Assembly: GCA_900541035.1 (NCBI GenBank)
Contig: UQIN01000008.1
Coordinates: 30,207-94,206 of the forward strand
Reading direction: 5' to 3'
DNA length: 64,000 nucleotides
Source: an uncultured Collinsella sp.
Lineage (GTDB): Bacteria > Actinomycetota > Coriobacteriia > Coriobacteriales > Coriobacteriaceae
How positions within the stretch are numbered: position 1 is the first letter of the stretch; each line of letters opens with the position of its first letter. A program made the position numbers and the translations under genes. The notes under the pieces are model-generated. The model did not search any database. It was not told the origin of the DNA and saw nothing but the letters and a program-made list of their open reading frames with translations. Below are positions 1 to 8,706 of this stretch, piece by piece.

Positions 1-1
1 C

Positions 2-673
2 GAGTTCGTCGCCATTACCGGCCCTTCGGGCTCGGGCAAATCAACGCTCATGAACATCCTAGGCTGCCTGGATAAGCCGACGGCGGGCGACTACTACCTG
101 CAAGGGCTCAACGTTGCCGAGCTCGACGATGACGAGCTCACCGAAGTTCGCGCCCTGAGCATTGGCTTTGTCTTTCAGAGCTTCAACCTGCTGCCGCGCC
201 TGTCGGTTATCGAAAACGTCATGCTGCCGCTGGCCTACACCAATGTGCCCCGTAGCCAGCGCGAAATGCGCGCCGTGCACGCGCTGCAGGCCGTCACGCT
301 GCCGGTCGACCACTGGGACCACCGCATATCCGAGCTCTCGGGCGGCCAGATGCAGCGTGTCGCCATCGCACGCGCCCTCGTCAATGACCCGCCCATCATT
401 CTGGCCGACGAGCCGACGGGAAACCTTGACTCCGCCACCGGAGCGCTTGTAATGGAGACCTTCCATAGACTTCAGGAGCGCGGCAAAACCATCGTTCTTA
501 TCACACACGACCCCGGCATCGCCGCCGAAGCCGACCGTGCCGTGACCATCCGCGACGGTCGCATTCACGACGGCGCGTATATTCCACATGCACCGCGGAC
601 CCTGCGCAGCGCCGTAGATAGCCTGCCCATGATTTCCGCCTCCGCTAACCCGCCGAAAGGAGTGATGGGATGA
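2..673 (+). CDS. ABC transporter ATP-binding protein, MacB/LolD type (5' end outside window)
   Basis: ATPase subunit of an MacB-type export complex; it would power the permease encoded directly downstream. The reading frame is open from the window edge, so the true start lies upstream. Walker A (GPSGSGKS) is encoded at about bases 26-49, followed by the Q-loop (FVFQSFNLLP), the signature LSGGQMQRVAIARAL and Walker B ILADEPTGNLDS, then the H-loop (LITHD). The stop overlaps the permease start as ATGA, which indicates translational coupling. A MacA-like adaptor is usual in this family and would be expected upstream. The substrate (peptide, antibiotic or lipoprotein) cannot be told from the sequence. 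Confidence 0.93.
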   Translation, partial: EFVAITGPSGSGKSTLMNILGCLDKPTAGDYYLQGLNVAELDDDELTEVRALSIGFVFQSFNLLPRLSVIENVMLPLAYTNVPRSQREMRAVHALQAVTLPVDHWDHRISELSGGQMQRVAIARALVNDPPIILADEPTGNLDSATGALVMETFHRLQERGKTIVLITHDPGIAAEADRAVTIRDGRIHDGAYIPHAPRTLRSAVDSLPMISASANPPKGVMG

Positions 674-1884
674 GCGCCCGCGATCTCATCCAGGAAGCCC
701 TTCACTCGCTCGAGGCCAACAAGGGGCGCAGCCTGCTCACCATCCTGGGCATTGTCATCGGCATCGCCTCGGTTATCGCCATGACTTCGCTCATCGGCGG
801 CATCCAAAACAGCCTGGTCAACAGCCTGGGCCTCAACGCAGCTCGTATGGTTCAGATCTATTCGTCCCAAGAACTCACCGATTCTGACGTTCAGAAGCTT
901 CAAAAACTAGTGCCGCAGATAGAGCAGATCGGAATAGTCGACAGCGCGTACACCGAGTACAAGACCGGCGATAAAAGCTATACCGTCATGGCACAAGGTG
1001 TCGATAGCGACATGCTCGACGCCGTGGGGGCCAGCAAGCTCGTTGCGGGGCACACCTATTCCCAGGCCGAGTCCCAATCAGGCTCGCGCGTGGCGCTCAT
1101 CAGCCGCAACGGCGCCGATCAGCTTTACGGCAACGAACAGGACGCGGTAGGCAAGACTATTGAGGTCTCCAACGGCGAGGTACAGATTGTCGGCGTTATC
1201 GACGGCGGCAGCGACTCCATGGGCTCGCTCACGCTGTATATGCCACGCGAAACCATCTCTGGGCTGTTTAGCGACGAGAATCCTTCATTCCCCAGCGTGA
1301 CGGCACTTGCCGCCGAGGGCACGGACATGGATGAGCTTTGTAAGACCATCGAGTCCAAGGTGCGCGCGATGAAGGGCATCGAGGAGGAGGATGAGTACGA
1401 CAGTGTATCAGCAACATCCATGAAAAGCGCCATCGATACACTCAACTCCTTTATGGGCGCGTTCTCGCTCATCATGGGCTCTGTCGCCAGCATCTCGCTG
1501 CTTGTCGGCGGTATCGGCATTATGAATATGATGCTCACCAACGTAACGGAGCGCATCCGCGAGATCGGCATCCGCCGTGCTCTGGGCGCCAGTCGTCGCG
1601 ATATCACCGCGCAGTTTTTGGCCGAGTCTTCGGCGCTGTGCGTCACCGGCGGACTGTTGGGTGTCCTGATTGGCTATCTGCTGGCCTGGGCTCTTGCGAT
1701 GTTTGCCTCCGGATCCGGGATTCTTGGCGAGCTAGGTGCCAGCGGGCAAATCACACCGAGCTTTTCAATCGCCACGGTATTGCTGGCCTTCGCCGTCTCC
1801 GTCGGCATCGGCGTAATCTTTGGCTTCTACCCCGCTCGCCGCGCGGCAAAGCTCGACCCGGTGGAGTGCCTACGCTACCAGTAA
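670..1884 (+). CDS. ABC transporter permease, MacB/FtsX family
   Basis: Membrane subunit paired with the upstream ATPase. The 404-residue protein has the MacB plan: one N-terminal membrane helix (about residues 20-42), a large extracytoplasmic domain (about 45-260), then three helices in the FtsX domain (about 265-395). The motif NMMLTNVTERIREIGIRRAL precedes the FtsX helices and is typical of MacB. The start ATG overlaps the ATPase stop and is preceded by AAAGGAG. The C-terminus PARRAAKLDPVECLRYQ is the usual MacB ending. It probably exports a peptide or lipophilic compound rather than importing one. Confidence 0.93.
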   Translation: MSARDLIQEALHSLEANKGRSLLTILGIVIGIASVIAMTSLIGGIQNSLVNSLGLNAARMVQIYSSQELTDSDVQKLQKLVPQIEQIGIVDSAYTEYKTGDKSYTVMAQGVDSDMLDAVGASKLVAGHTYSQAESQSGSRVALISRNGADQLYGNEQDAVGKTIEVSNGEVQIVGVIDGGSDSMGSLTLYMPRETISGLFSDENPSFPSVTALAAEGTDMDELCKTIESKVRAMKGIEEEDEYDSVSATSMKSAIDTLNSFMGAFSLIMGSVASISLLVGGIGIMNMMLTNVTERIREIGIRRALGASRRDITAQFLAESSALCVTGGLLGVLIGYLLAWALAMFASGSGILGELGASGQITPSFSIATVLLAFAVSVGIGVIFGFYPARRAAKLDPVECLRYQ

Positions 1885-1896
1885 GCCACCACCAAC

Positions 1897-1964
1897 AAGT
1901 TGCGGTGAATTAGGGACTGAATATGCTATCTAGTAGCAAAACAGACACTATTTCACCGCAACTT
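1897..1964. repeat. Imperfect palindromic repeat, copy 1
   Basis: Two arms face each other around a short AT-rich loop: the left arm contains TTGCGGTGAATTAGGGACTG and the right arm ends with TATTTCACCGCAACTT. A cleaner copy of the same element occurs at 32628-32698. This copy has mismatches between the arms. It lies just after the MacB permease and next to the IS21 relic, so it could act as a terminator for the exporter operon, but the dispersal points to a small repeat element. Confidence 0.8.
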
Positions 1965-1973
1965 ATTTAAGGG

Positions 1974-2094
1974 CTGCTTGCGCCAGTTCCGGGCGTCCTC
2001 CTCGAGCTATTGGCGGATGACGGTCTTGTACGGCTCGAGCTTGCTCGGGGCGCTCCTCCTCGCGGGCGGGAGGACGCGCAGGCGCGGCGAGCGC
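1974..2094 (-). pseudogene. IS21-family transposase (IstA) relic
   Basis: On the minus strand the frame reads an Arg/Pro-rich stretch, then SKLEPYKTVIRQ, an in-frame TAG (2007-2009), and LEEDARNWRKQ. IstA proteins of IS21 elements carry a matching segment (RPSKLDPYK...LEED...RKQRHTA) after the helix-turn-helix. Only about 40 codons remain, both ends are missing and the stop interrupts the frame, so this is a dead fragment. It sits exactly at the left edge of the GC-rich cobalamin block and marks a probable insertion boundary. The match rests on remembered motif similarity. Confidence 0.6.
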
Positions 2095-2868
2095 CTAGCG
2101 CGCGAACTCCCGTAAGAGTGCGTCTTCCACTTCCCGAAGCGAAAGGCCCCCGTCTCCCTCGGCGGGACGGGTGACCACGATGCAGCGCGCTCCCACGTCG
2201 CGCGCGGCGGCAAGCTTCTCGGCCGTGCCGCCTACGGTTCCCGAGTCCTTGGTCACAAGCCACTGGGCTCCCACCTGCCGAAGCATCGCCTCGTTGAGCT
2301 CGCGGGTGAAGGGCCCCTGCATGCCGATGACGTGCGACGGCGAAAACCCCGCGTCGATGCACTTCGTTATAGCACCGGGCAGCGGGAGCACACGCACGAA
2401 GAAGCGCTCCGAGAAATCGGCGACGCGCGTATAGGGAGCAAGCTCCTTGCTCCCCGTCGTGAGAAGCGCGCGACCCGGGTTCTCGGAGAGAAAGCGCGCC
2501 GCGCAGGCGATCGACGCGACCGACACGACGCCTTTGGGCAGCGCCTCGGCCGCACGCGCAAGGCGCAGACATCGTACACCCACGGCAAGCGAAGCGGCCC
2601 GGATGTTGCCGCTGGCGAGCGTAGCGAAGGGGTGCGTGGCGTCGACGACGATGCGCGCGCCGGAAAGCTCGCGCTCCATGTCGGCCTCGTCGAGCCTGCT
2701 CGCATGCACCTCGATGCCCGGAAGCTCGCCCAAAAGCTCGCCTCCGTACTCGGTTGCCGCGTAGGCACGGGCGGGGATGCCCGCCCCGCTCGCCCATTCG
2801 CACAGAAGGCGGCCCTCGGTGGTGCCGGCGAAGATGCGCAGCGCCGGCGCAGATGCGGGCGCCGTCAC
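2095..2868 (-). CDS. cbiJ: Cobalt-precorrin-6A reductase (CbiJ/CobK)
   Basis: NAD(P)H-dependent reductase of the corrin ring, cytoplasmic. The 257-residue protein begins near LRIFAGTTEGRLL, the nucleotide-binding start of the CbiJ/CobK family, and contains DATHPFA (about residue 78) and a C-terminal VVTRP segment. The GTG start at 2868 overlaps the cbiC stop (GTGA); an upstream in-frame extension exists but lies inside cbiC and has no family resemblance. It is the last gene of the 17-gene operon. Length matches the family. Confidence 0.93.
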   Translation of the reverse strand: MTAPASAPALRIFAGTTEGRLLCEWASGAGIPARAYAATEYGGELLGELPGIEVHASRLDEADMERELSGARIVVDATHPFATLASGNIRAASLAVGVRCLRLARAAEALPKGVVSVASIACAARFLSENPGRALLTTGSKELAPYTRVADFSERFFVRVLPLPGAITKCIDAGFSPSHVIGMQGPFTRELNEAMLRQVGAQWLVTKDSGTVGGTAEKLAAARDVGARCIVVTRPAEGDGGLSLREVEDALLREFAR

Positions 2869-3506
2869 TTCGGGCCGCCTGGGCGCGTGATCTGGTAGAG
2901 CAGCGCGTTCATAATGGCGGCCGCCACGGTCGAACCACCCTTGCGACCCCTTGCGACGATGGCCGGCGCGCGTCGCGCGAGTAGCTCCTCTTTCGCCTCG
3001 ACCACGTTCACAAACCCGACCGGCACCCCAACGACGAGCGCGGGCGCGATCTTCCCCTCGTCCATGAGCTCGGCGAGGCGCAGAAGTGCTGTGGGAGCGT
3101 TGCCGACGGCCACGATGAGCGGACCCTCGATGCCGCAAGCTTTGTCCATGCTCGCAACGGCGCGAGTCGTGCCCGCGGCGCGCGCAGCCACGGCGACATC
3201 AGGGTCGGCCATGTAGCACACGGCCTTGCAGCCGAGCTTCGCGAGCGCAGGCTTGCTTATGCCTGCGAGCGCCATGTTCGTATCGGTGAGCACCGTGGCC
3301 CCTGCGCGCAGTGCGTCGAGCGCACAGTGCGCGGCGTCATGAGTGAAAACGAGGGAATCGGCGTACGAGAAGTCGGCAGTGGTGTGGATGACGCGCTTCA
3401 CGACGGGTTCTTCGAGCGGCGGGAACGTGCGGCCGCCGAGCTCTTCGGTGATGATCTCGAAGCTGCGCCGCTCGATGTCGCCGGGCGCCATCTCCTTGGA
3501 ATCCAT
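2865..3506 (-). CDS. cbiC: Cobalt-precorrin-8 methylmutase (CbiC/CobH)
   Basis: Moves the C11 methyl group to C12, giving (hydrogeno)cobyrinate. The 213-residue protein has the family start IERRSFEIITEEL, the catalytic histidine in RVIHTTADF (His41), and the family motif VGNAPTALLRL near residue 136. Its ATG follows the cobO stop (TAG at 3507-3509) on the upstream side, with no gap, and its stop overlaps the cbiJ start. Length and motifs are fully typical. Confidence 0.96.
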   Translation of the reverse strand: MDSKEMAPGDIERRSFEIITEELGGRTFPPLEEPVVKRVIHTTADFSYADSLVFTHDAAHCALDALRAGATVLTDTNMALAGISKPALAKLGCKAVCYMADPDVAVAARAAGTTRAVASMDKACGIEGPLIVAVGNAPTALLRLAELMDEGKIAPALVVGVPVGFVNVVEAKEELLARRAPAIVARGRKGGSTVAAAIMNALLYQITRPGGPK

Positions 3507-4022
3507 CTAGTACTCCACTCCTTCCCTTGCACATATCCCCTGCTCGTAGGGGTGTTTCTCGCACCGCATCTCGGTTATGTAGTCGGCCTTCTCCACGAAC
3601 TTGCGGGAAGGCGCGCGCCCGGTGAGCGCTACTTCGACGCCGCGCGCGGACATATCGAGCGCGCGGTCCACGAGCGCCTCGTCGACAAGCCCCTTCGAAA
3701 GCGCATCGAGCGCCTCGTCGAGCACGAGCAGCCCCTCCTGCGCGCCCTCGAGCTCGGCAAGCGCGGAAGCGAGGTTCCCATCGTGCAGCTCGCACGTAGC
3801 GGCAAGTTCTTCCGACGACATCGACCAGGTAAACTTGTCCGACACCTTCCCCGCGAACACGGGCACGCCGAAATGCTCGGCGAGCAGGCGCGCCTCCCCG
3901 CTTTCGCCGTCTTTCAGGAACTGCACGACGACGACGCGGCGGCCTGCGGCGAGCATGCGAAGGGCGAGGCCCATCGCCGCCGTGGTCTTGCCTTTGCCGT
4001 CGCCATGATACACGTGAATCAT
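3507..4022 (-). CDS. cobO: Cob(I)yrinate a,c-diamide adenosyltransferase (CobO/BtuR type)
   Basis: Adds the 5'-deoxyadenosyl ligand from ATP to Co(I) corrinoids. The 171-residue protein starts MIHVYHGDGKGKTTAAMG, which contains the family's P-loop, and shows LLVLDEALDAL as the Walker B region and the typical ending ITEMRCEKHPYEQGI. The chosen ATG at 4022 overlaps the cbiP stop (ATGA); a longer upstream frame lies inside cbiP and is a shadow. It belongs to the CobA/CobO/BtuR family rather than PduO. Confidence 0.96.
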   Translation of the reverse strand: MIHVYHGDGKGKTTAAMGLALRMLAAGRRVVVVQFLKDGESGEARLLAEHFGVPVFAGKVSDKFTWSMSSEELAATCELHDGNLASALAELEGAQEGLLVLDEALDALSKGLVDEALVDRALDMSARGVEVALTGRAPSRKFVEKADYITEMRCEKHPYEQGICAREGVEY

Positions 4023-5518
4023 ACGCCCTCCTCGATAATGCGGTAGACATACTCCATGTCGAGCGCTCCGCGCACGACGTCGGCCAGGCGGTCGAACTCG
4101 CGCGCACGGTGATCGGCCGCGGACGCCGCGCCCGCAGCACCCACGACGCTCTCGGGCAGGCCGCGCATGCGCGCGAGCGAGCGCGCGAGGGCGAGCGCCA
4201 CCCCCGGTTCGTCGAACAGGCCGTGGAGATAGGTTCCGAACACGTTTCCGCAGGCCGCGCCTTCTGGTTTGCCGCCAATCGTGCCCGCAGGGGCGCAGGA
4301 GACGGTCGTTTCGCCGTCGTGAATCTCGTACCCACGCGCCGTCATGCCGTTCCACACCGAGAACGCGCCTTGGGCGCCCGTGATGCGCAGCTCCGACTGG
4401 GCGAGGCGCTTTTCCTCCTTGAACACCGTACTTGCAGGGATGAGCCCGAGCCCGCGCGCGGTGCCAGCGCCTTCCCTGCCGTGCGGGTCCGAAAGCTCGT
4501 CTCCCAAAAGCTGGTAGCCTCCGCATATGCCGAGCACCGGCGTGCCCGCGCCCGAAAGCGCGCGTACACAGGCTCCGATGCCGCTAGCCGCAAGCCAGCG
4601 CGCGTCGTCGACCGTGGACTTCGAGCCGGGAAGCACCACCAGGTCGGGTCGGCCCAGATCTGTCGTCGAGGAAACGTAGCGCACGCCCATGCCGGGCACG
4701 CGCGAAAGCGGGTCGAAGTCGGTGAAGTTCGACAGATGCGGAAGGCGCACGACGGCGACGTCGATGACGCCGCGCGCCTCGCGGGCAGTTAGGCGCGGCG
4801 CGAGCGAGTCCTCGTCGTCCAGGTCGAGCGTAAGATACGGCACGACCCCCACGACGGGAACCCCGCACATTTTCTCGAGCGGAGCCAAACCCGGACGCAG
4901 GATTTCCACATCGCCGCGGAACTTGTTCACCATAAGCCCCCGCAAAAGCGCGCGGTCCTCGGGCGCAAGGAGCGCGACCGTGCCGTAGAGCTGGGCAAAC
5001 ACCCCGCCTGGGTCGATGTCGCCCGCGAGCAGCACGGGGGAGGACACGGCGCGCGCGAGCCCCATGTTGACGATGTCGTTTTCGGCAAGGTTGATTTCGA
5101 CGGGACTGCCGGCGCCCTCGATGACGATGACGTCGTTTTCCTCCGCGAGCGAATCGAACGCCTCCAAAATCTGCGGCATGAGCGCCTTCTTTCGCGCGAA
5201 GTAGTCCCTCGCAGCGAAGGCTCCCTGCGCCTTGCCGGCCACGATGAGCTGGCTTCGGTGATCGCTTTCGGGCTTGAGCAGGATGGGGTTCATGCGCACG
5301 TCGGGCGCGATGCCGCACGCCTCGGCCTGCATGATCTGAGCGCGCCCCATCTCGAGCCCGTCGGCCGTGACACCGCTGTTGAGCGCCATGTTCTGGCTCT
5401 TGAAGGGAGCCACGCGCAGGCCGTCCTGCGAAAGCACACGGCACAGCCCCGCCGCAAGCAGGCTCTTCCCCGCGTTCGACATGGTGCCCTGGATCATGAT
5501 GGGCTTCGCCCTACCCAC
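4019..5518 (-). CDS. cbiP: Adenosylcobyric acid synthase, glutamine-hydrolysing (CbiP/CobQ)
   Basis: Amidates four side chains of adenosylcobyrinate diamide with glutamine and ATP. The 499-residue protein has an N-terminal P-loop-like GTMSNAGKS, the dethiobiotin-synthetase-like domain, and a C-terminal class I glutaminase domain with the nucleophile in GICGGYQLLG and the histidine in GTYLHGLFD. The GTG start (VGRAKPIMIQG) overlaps the end of cobD by 8 bases; an ATG seven codons later (MIQGT) is possible. Length is normal for CbiP. Confidence 0.95.
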   Translation of the reverse strand: MGRAKPIMIQGTMSNAGKSLLAAGLCRVLSQDGLRVAPFKSQNMALNSGVTADGLEMGRAQIMQAEACGIAPDVRMNPILLKPESDHRSQLIVAGKAQGAFAARDYFARKKALMPQILEAFDSLAEENDVIVIEGAGSPVEINLAENDIVNMGLARAVSSPVLLAGDIDPGGVFAQLYGTVALLAPEDRALLRGLMVNKFRGDVEILRPGLAPLEKMCGVPVVGVVPYLTLDLDDEDSLAPRLTAREARGVIDVAVVRLPHLSNFTDFDPLSRVPGMGVRYVSSTTDLGRPDLVVLPGSKSTVDDARWLAASGIGACVRALSGAGTPVLGICGGYQLLGDELSDPHGREGAGTARGLGLIPASTVFKEEKRLAQSELRITGAQGAFSVWNGMTARGYEIHDGETTVSCAPAGTIGGKPEGAACGNVFGTYLHGLFDEPGVALALARSLARMRGLPESVVGAAGAASAADHRAREFDRLADVVRGALDMEYVYRIIEEGV

Positions 5519-6734
5519 GGGTATCGACCTCCTTCGCCGAGCCTCGGCCATCCGCGCCCGCCATAGCGCCGCTGCAAGAAGCGCCGCCCCGTTCGTCGGG
5601 TTCGCCTTCGCCCGATGCGCCTTCCGCCCGAAGCGCGCGGCTGAACGCCATCGCAAGCCGGGCATTCTCCTTGTGCGTGCGCACGGCGACGCGGCACCAG
5701 AAACGGGACAGTATCGAAAACGAGTCGCACGTGCGGACCAAAAGCCCCTGTTTATACAGGCGCTCGGGGATGTCTTTCGCCGGCGTGCGGACTAAAAGGA
5801 AGTTCGCATCCGACGGCACGACGGAAAGCCCGAGCGAGGAGAGCTCGTGGGAAAGCCACGCTCGCTCGCCCGCCAATACATCGCGCGTGCGCGAGACGTA
5901 TTCGACGTCTTCCAGGGCGGCGATGCCCGCGGCCTCGGCGACCGAGGAGACGGGCCACGCCTGCCCCGCCCGACGAATCCCCTCGATGAGTTGGGCGTTT
6001 CCGCTGATCAGATACCCCAACCGCAACCCTGCCATTCCGTAGAGCTTGGTGAACGCGGAGAGCACGGCCACATGGTGCGAACACGCGGCGCGTGCGGCCA
6101 CGCTCCTTTCGCGGGCGTCGGGCGCAAATCCGAGGAAGCACTCGTCCACGACGAGCAGCGCGCCCACCTGCTCGCAGCGGCAAGCCGCGGCATCGATCAC
6201 GCGGGGGTCGACGAGGCGCCCCGTCGGGTTGTTCGGATTGCAGAGGTACGCCACGTCTCCCGGCCCCTCGATCGCGCGGGCGAAGGAGGCGGGCACGTCG
6301 AAGTCATCCGCCTCGGAGAGCGGGAACTCCTGCACGCATGCACCGTAGTACGATGCCGCCTCCGCATATTCAGAGAACGTCGGCGCGCACACGACGATGC
6401 GTTTCGGGCGCACCGCCGCGGCGAGCCGCCAGATGATGTCAGACGCGCCCGCGCCGCAGACGATAGTATCTTCGGGAATGCCCTGGGCGCGCCCTAGGGC
6501 GCGAACGAGTGCGAGGCTTTCCCTATCGGGGTAGGCGTCGATTTGAGAAAGCGCCTTGCAAGCTGCGGCGACGGCGCGCGGCGAGGGGCCTGCCGGATTC
6601 ACGTTCACCGAGAAGTCAATGAGGTCGGAGGCGCCCCCTTCGCAAGCGATGCCGAGCGATTGCGAGCTGCCCCCATGCGTACGGGCGCGCAGGATTCCCC
6701 CGGCAGCCTGGGGCGCGGCGTGGTCTTCCCTCAT
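5511..6734 (-). CDS. cobD: L-threonine-O-3-phosphate decarboxylase (CobD)
   Basis: PLP enzyme of the aspartate aminotransferase fold that makes (R)-1-aminopropan-2-ol phosphate for the nucleotide loop. The 407-residue frame shows the N-terminal FSVNVNPAGPS, CNPNNPTG, LVVDECFLGF and the PLP-lysine region SAFTKLYGMAGLRLGYL. It is longer than usual: about 40 extra residues at the C-terminus are rich in Gly, Glu and Arg and look like unstructured tail. The ATG overlaps the cbiB stop (ATGA). A threonine kinase (PduX) for its substrate is not in this window. Confidence 0.93.
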   Translation of the reverse strand: MREDHAAPQAAGGILRARTHGGSSQSLGIACEGGASDLIDFSVNVNPAGPSPRAVAAACKALSQIDAYPDRESLALVRALGRAQGIPEDTIVCGAGASDIIWRLAAAVRPKRIVVCAPTFSEYAEAASYYGACVQEFPLSEADDFDVPASFARAIEGPGDVAYLCNPNNPTGRLVDPRVIDAAACRCEQVGALLVVDECFLGFAPDARERSVAARAACSHHVAVLSAFTKLYGMAGLRLGYLISGNAQLIEGIRRAGQAWPVSSVAEAAGIAALEDVEYVSRTRDVLAGERAWLSHELSSLGLSVVPSDANFLLVRTPAKDIPERLYKQGLLVRTCDSFSILSRFWCRVAVRTHKENARLAMAFSRALRAEGASGEGEPDERGGASCSGAMAGADGRGSAKEVDTRG

Positions 6735-7705
6735 GCCATCGCCCCCACGGCGAGCACGACCGCCGCGCGCGCGGCGCCGAAGACGACGAGCGCGCATACG
6801 GACGCGGCGAGCATGAGCCTTGTCGCCCGTGCGATGTCGCCCCACTCGATTTCGCGGGACGCGTCGCCTATCGTCGGTTTCTCAACGAGCTTGCCGAAAT
6901 ACACCGCGGGTCCCGCCAGGCGCAGCCCGAGCGCGCCCGCGCACGCTGACTCGGTCTGCGCCGAGTTGGGGCTCGCATGGCGACGCCTGTCGCGGCGCCA
7001 GATGCGCGCCGCCCCGCGCGCGTCGAGCCCGACGATCGGGCACACGGCGATCATGAGCAGGGCCGATAAGCGCGAGGGAATCCAGTTCACCGCATCGTCG
7101 AGGCGCGCCGAGGCGCAGCCGAAGTCGATGTAGCGCTCATTTTTGTAGCCCACCATGCTGTCGAGCGTGTTCACCGCCTTATACGCCATGCCCAAGGGCG
7201 CACCCCCGATCATAAGGTAGAAAAGCGGCGCGATGACGCCGTCGCTCGCGTTCTCCGCCACCGTTTCCACGGCGGCGCGCGCAACGCCCTGCTCGTCGAG
7301 AACAGACGTGTCGCGTCCCACGATGAGCCCGACGGCTTCGCGAGCCGCGACAAGGCCGCCCTTCGAGAACGCGCGGGCCACGGCCAGGCTCTGGCGGCGA
7401 AGCTCGCATGCCGCGAGAATCTGATAGCTTGCCCATGCCTCGGCCACGAAGCGCAAGCCGGAGTGAACCATGCCGCAAAGATGCAGGATTCCCCAGGTCA
7501 AAAGCCCACACGCAAGCGGAAGCGCCACGGCGAGCACAAGCCCTGCGGCGCGCGTGCCCGCGGACGTTTGCGGGAATGCGCCCCGCAGGCGGCCTTCGGC
7601 CCACGTGATCGCGCGCCCCATGGCGACGACGGGATGGGGAAGCCAGCGCGGGTCGCCGAAGGCAAGGTCGGCCGCTAACCCGGCGGCGACGGCAAGAATC
7701 GTCAT
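6731..7705 (-). CDS. cbiB: Adenosylcobinamide-phosphate synthase (CbiB/CobD), membrane protein
   Basis: Attaches the aminopropanol (phosphate) to adenosylcobyric acid, at the membrane. The 324-residue protein opens with a hydrophobic segment and the family motif FGDPRWLPHPVVAMGR, followed by other CbiB hallmarks: VETVAENASDGVIAPLFY, YKAVNTLDSMVGYKN and DAVNWIPSRL. The ATG at 7705 shares a base with the upstream stop (TGATG); a GTG one codon earlier would give GTGA overlap. Several membrane spans are predicted from the hydrophobic stretches. Confidence 0.94.
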   Translation of the reverse strand: MTILAVAAGLAADLAFGDPRWLPHPVVAMGRAITWAEGRLRGAFPQTSAGTRAAGLVLAVALPLACGLLTWGILHLCGMVHSGLRFVAEAWASYQILAACELRRQSLAVARAFSKGGLVAAREAVGLIVGRDTSVLDEQGVARAAVETVAENASDGVIAPLFYLMIGGAPLGMAYKAVNTLDSMVGYKNERYIDFGCASARLDDAVNWIPSRLSALLMIAVCPIVGLDARGAARIWRRDRRRHASPNSAQTESACAGALGLRLAGPAVYFGKLVEKPTIGDASREIEWGDIARATRLMLAASVCALVVFGAARAAVVLAVGAMA

Positions 7706-8706
7706 CACCGGGCATCGCCCCCCGAAGCGGGCCGAACGTCGCGAAGGCAGCGCCCATCCCAGGTGGCGGCCCATGCACCACCCGGCTCGGTATGCACGTC
7801 GAAGTATCCCATTTTCGGGACAGCTAGCTCGGAGAGCAGCGCTTTCACGGTACCCGCGTGAACGACGAAGACGGCGCGCCCACTCCCCTGGGCGCGCTCC
7901 GATTCGCACGCCTCCCGAAACGCCGCGACGACGCGGCGGGTGAAATCGCTCTTGCCCTCGCCATGCGGGCAGCGCGTCTCACACCAGGAGTCTACCCAGG
8001 CGCGGTAACGCGCATCCTCTTTAAGTTCGGCGGCGCTTCGCCCCTCGAAGTCGCCGAAATCTATCTCGCGCAGACCGGGGCACGCCATAAGCTCCGCGTT
8101 CGGGAAGAGAATGCGTGCCGTCTGGTCGGAGCGGGCCATGCCGCTCGTGATAACACGGAACACGTCACGATCGCACGCGAGGTCGCGCAAAGCGCGCTCG
8201 CCCGCGCTCGACAGGGGCTCGTCGGTGCCCGCCCCGCTGTAGCGATGGTCTTCCGTGCCCGCCGTGGCACCATGGCGCACGAAGATGACTTCCAAAGGCG
8301 CGCCCGCGCCCAGCGTCCCTCGAGGCGCATCGGCAAGGTTTCCTTTGATGACCTGGGGAATCCCGCACGTCATGCGCACGACGACGTCGGCGCGCGCAGC
8401 GAGCGCGCATCCCAGGCGCCCCGCGCGCTCGCGCCATTGGGCGTCTTCCGCACGCATAGGGACGACCCCCGAGCCGACCAAGGTCAGAATCACTGCGTCG
8501 AAGCCAATCAGCCGCTCGAGCGCCCGGTCAGCGTCGAGCGTGCGTACGAGTTCCTCAGCACGGTACGCGACACGGCCGGCAAAAACCGCGGGCACGACGC
8601 CCTCCGCAAGCTGCGCCGCGTCGACGAAATCGTCCGCCGCGAACCCGAGCTTTTCGCGCACGAAGGTCCTCTTCCCCGAATGCGCGCCACCTACCACGAG
8701 CATCAT
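7705..8706 (-). CDS. Fusion: CobU-like P-loop domain plus CobC-type histidine phosphatase
   Basis: A 333-residue two-domain protein. Residues 1-135 resemble CobU: P-loop GGAHSGKRT at 6-14 and a CobU-like tail RMTCGIPQVIKGN near 111-123. Residues 137-333 are a histidine phosphatase of the alpha-ribazole phosphatase (CobC) type, with the catalytic IFVRHGATAG at 141-150, the acid in GLREIDFGDFEG and the second histidine in VVHAGT. The gene lies between cobS and cbiB with overlapping ends (start ATGATG at 8706 overlaps the cobS stop). The CobU-like half lacks the HR motif of the genuine CobU encoded two genes upstream, so it may not be a working kinase. The phosphatase half probably removes the 5'-phosphate of alpha-ribazole or adenosylcobalamin 5'-phosphate. 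Confidence 0.88.
   Translation of the reverse strand: MMLVVGGAHSGKRTFVREKLGFAADDFVDAAQLAEGVVPAVFAGRVAYRAEELVRTLDADRALERLIGFDAVILTLVGSGVVPMRAEDAQWRERAGRLGCALAARADVVVRMTCGIPQVIKGNLADAPRGTLGAGAPLEVIFVRHGATAGTEDHRYSGAGTDEPLSSAGERALRDLACDRDVFRVITSGMARSDQTARILFPNAELMACPGLREIDFGDFEGRSAAELKEDARYRAWVDSWCETRCPHGEGKSDFTRRVVAAFREACESERAQGSGRAVFVVHAGTVKALLSELAVPKMGYFDVHTEPGGAWAATWDGRCLRDVRPASGGDAR

Noticed and set aside
1967..2803. 278-codon Arg-rich minus-strand frame through cbiJ
   Set aside because: Composition (Arg/Ala/Gly only) is that of an off-frame reading of a GC-rich gene; only its last part coincides with the IS21 relic, which reads in another frame.
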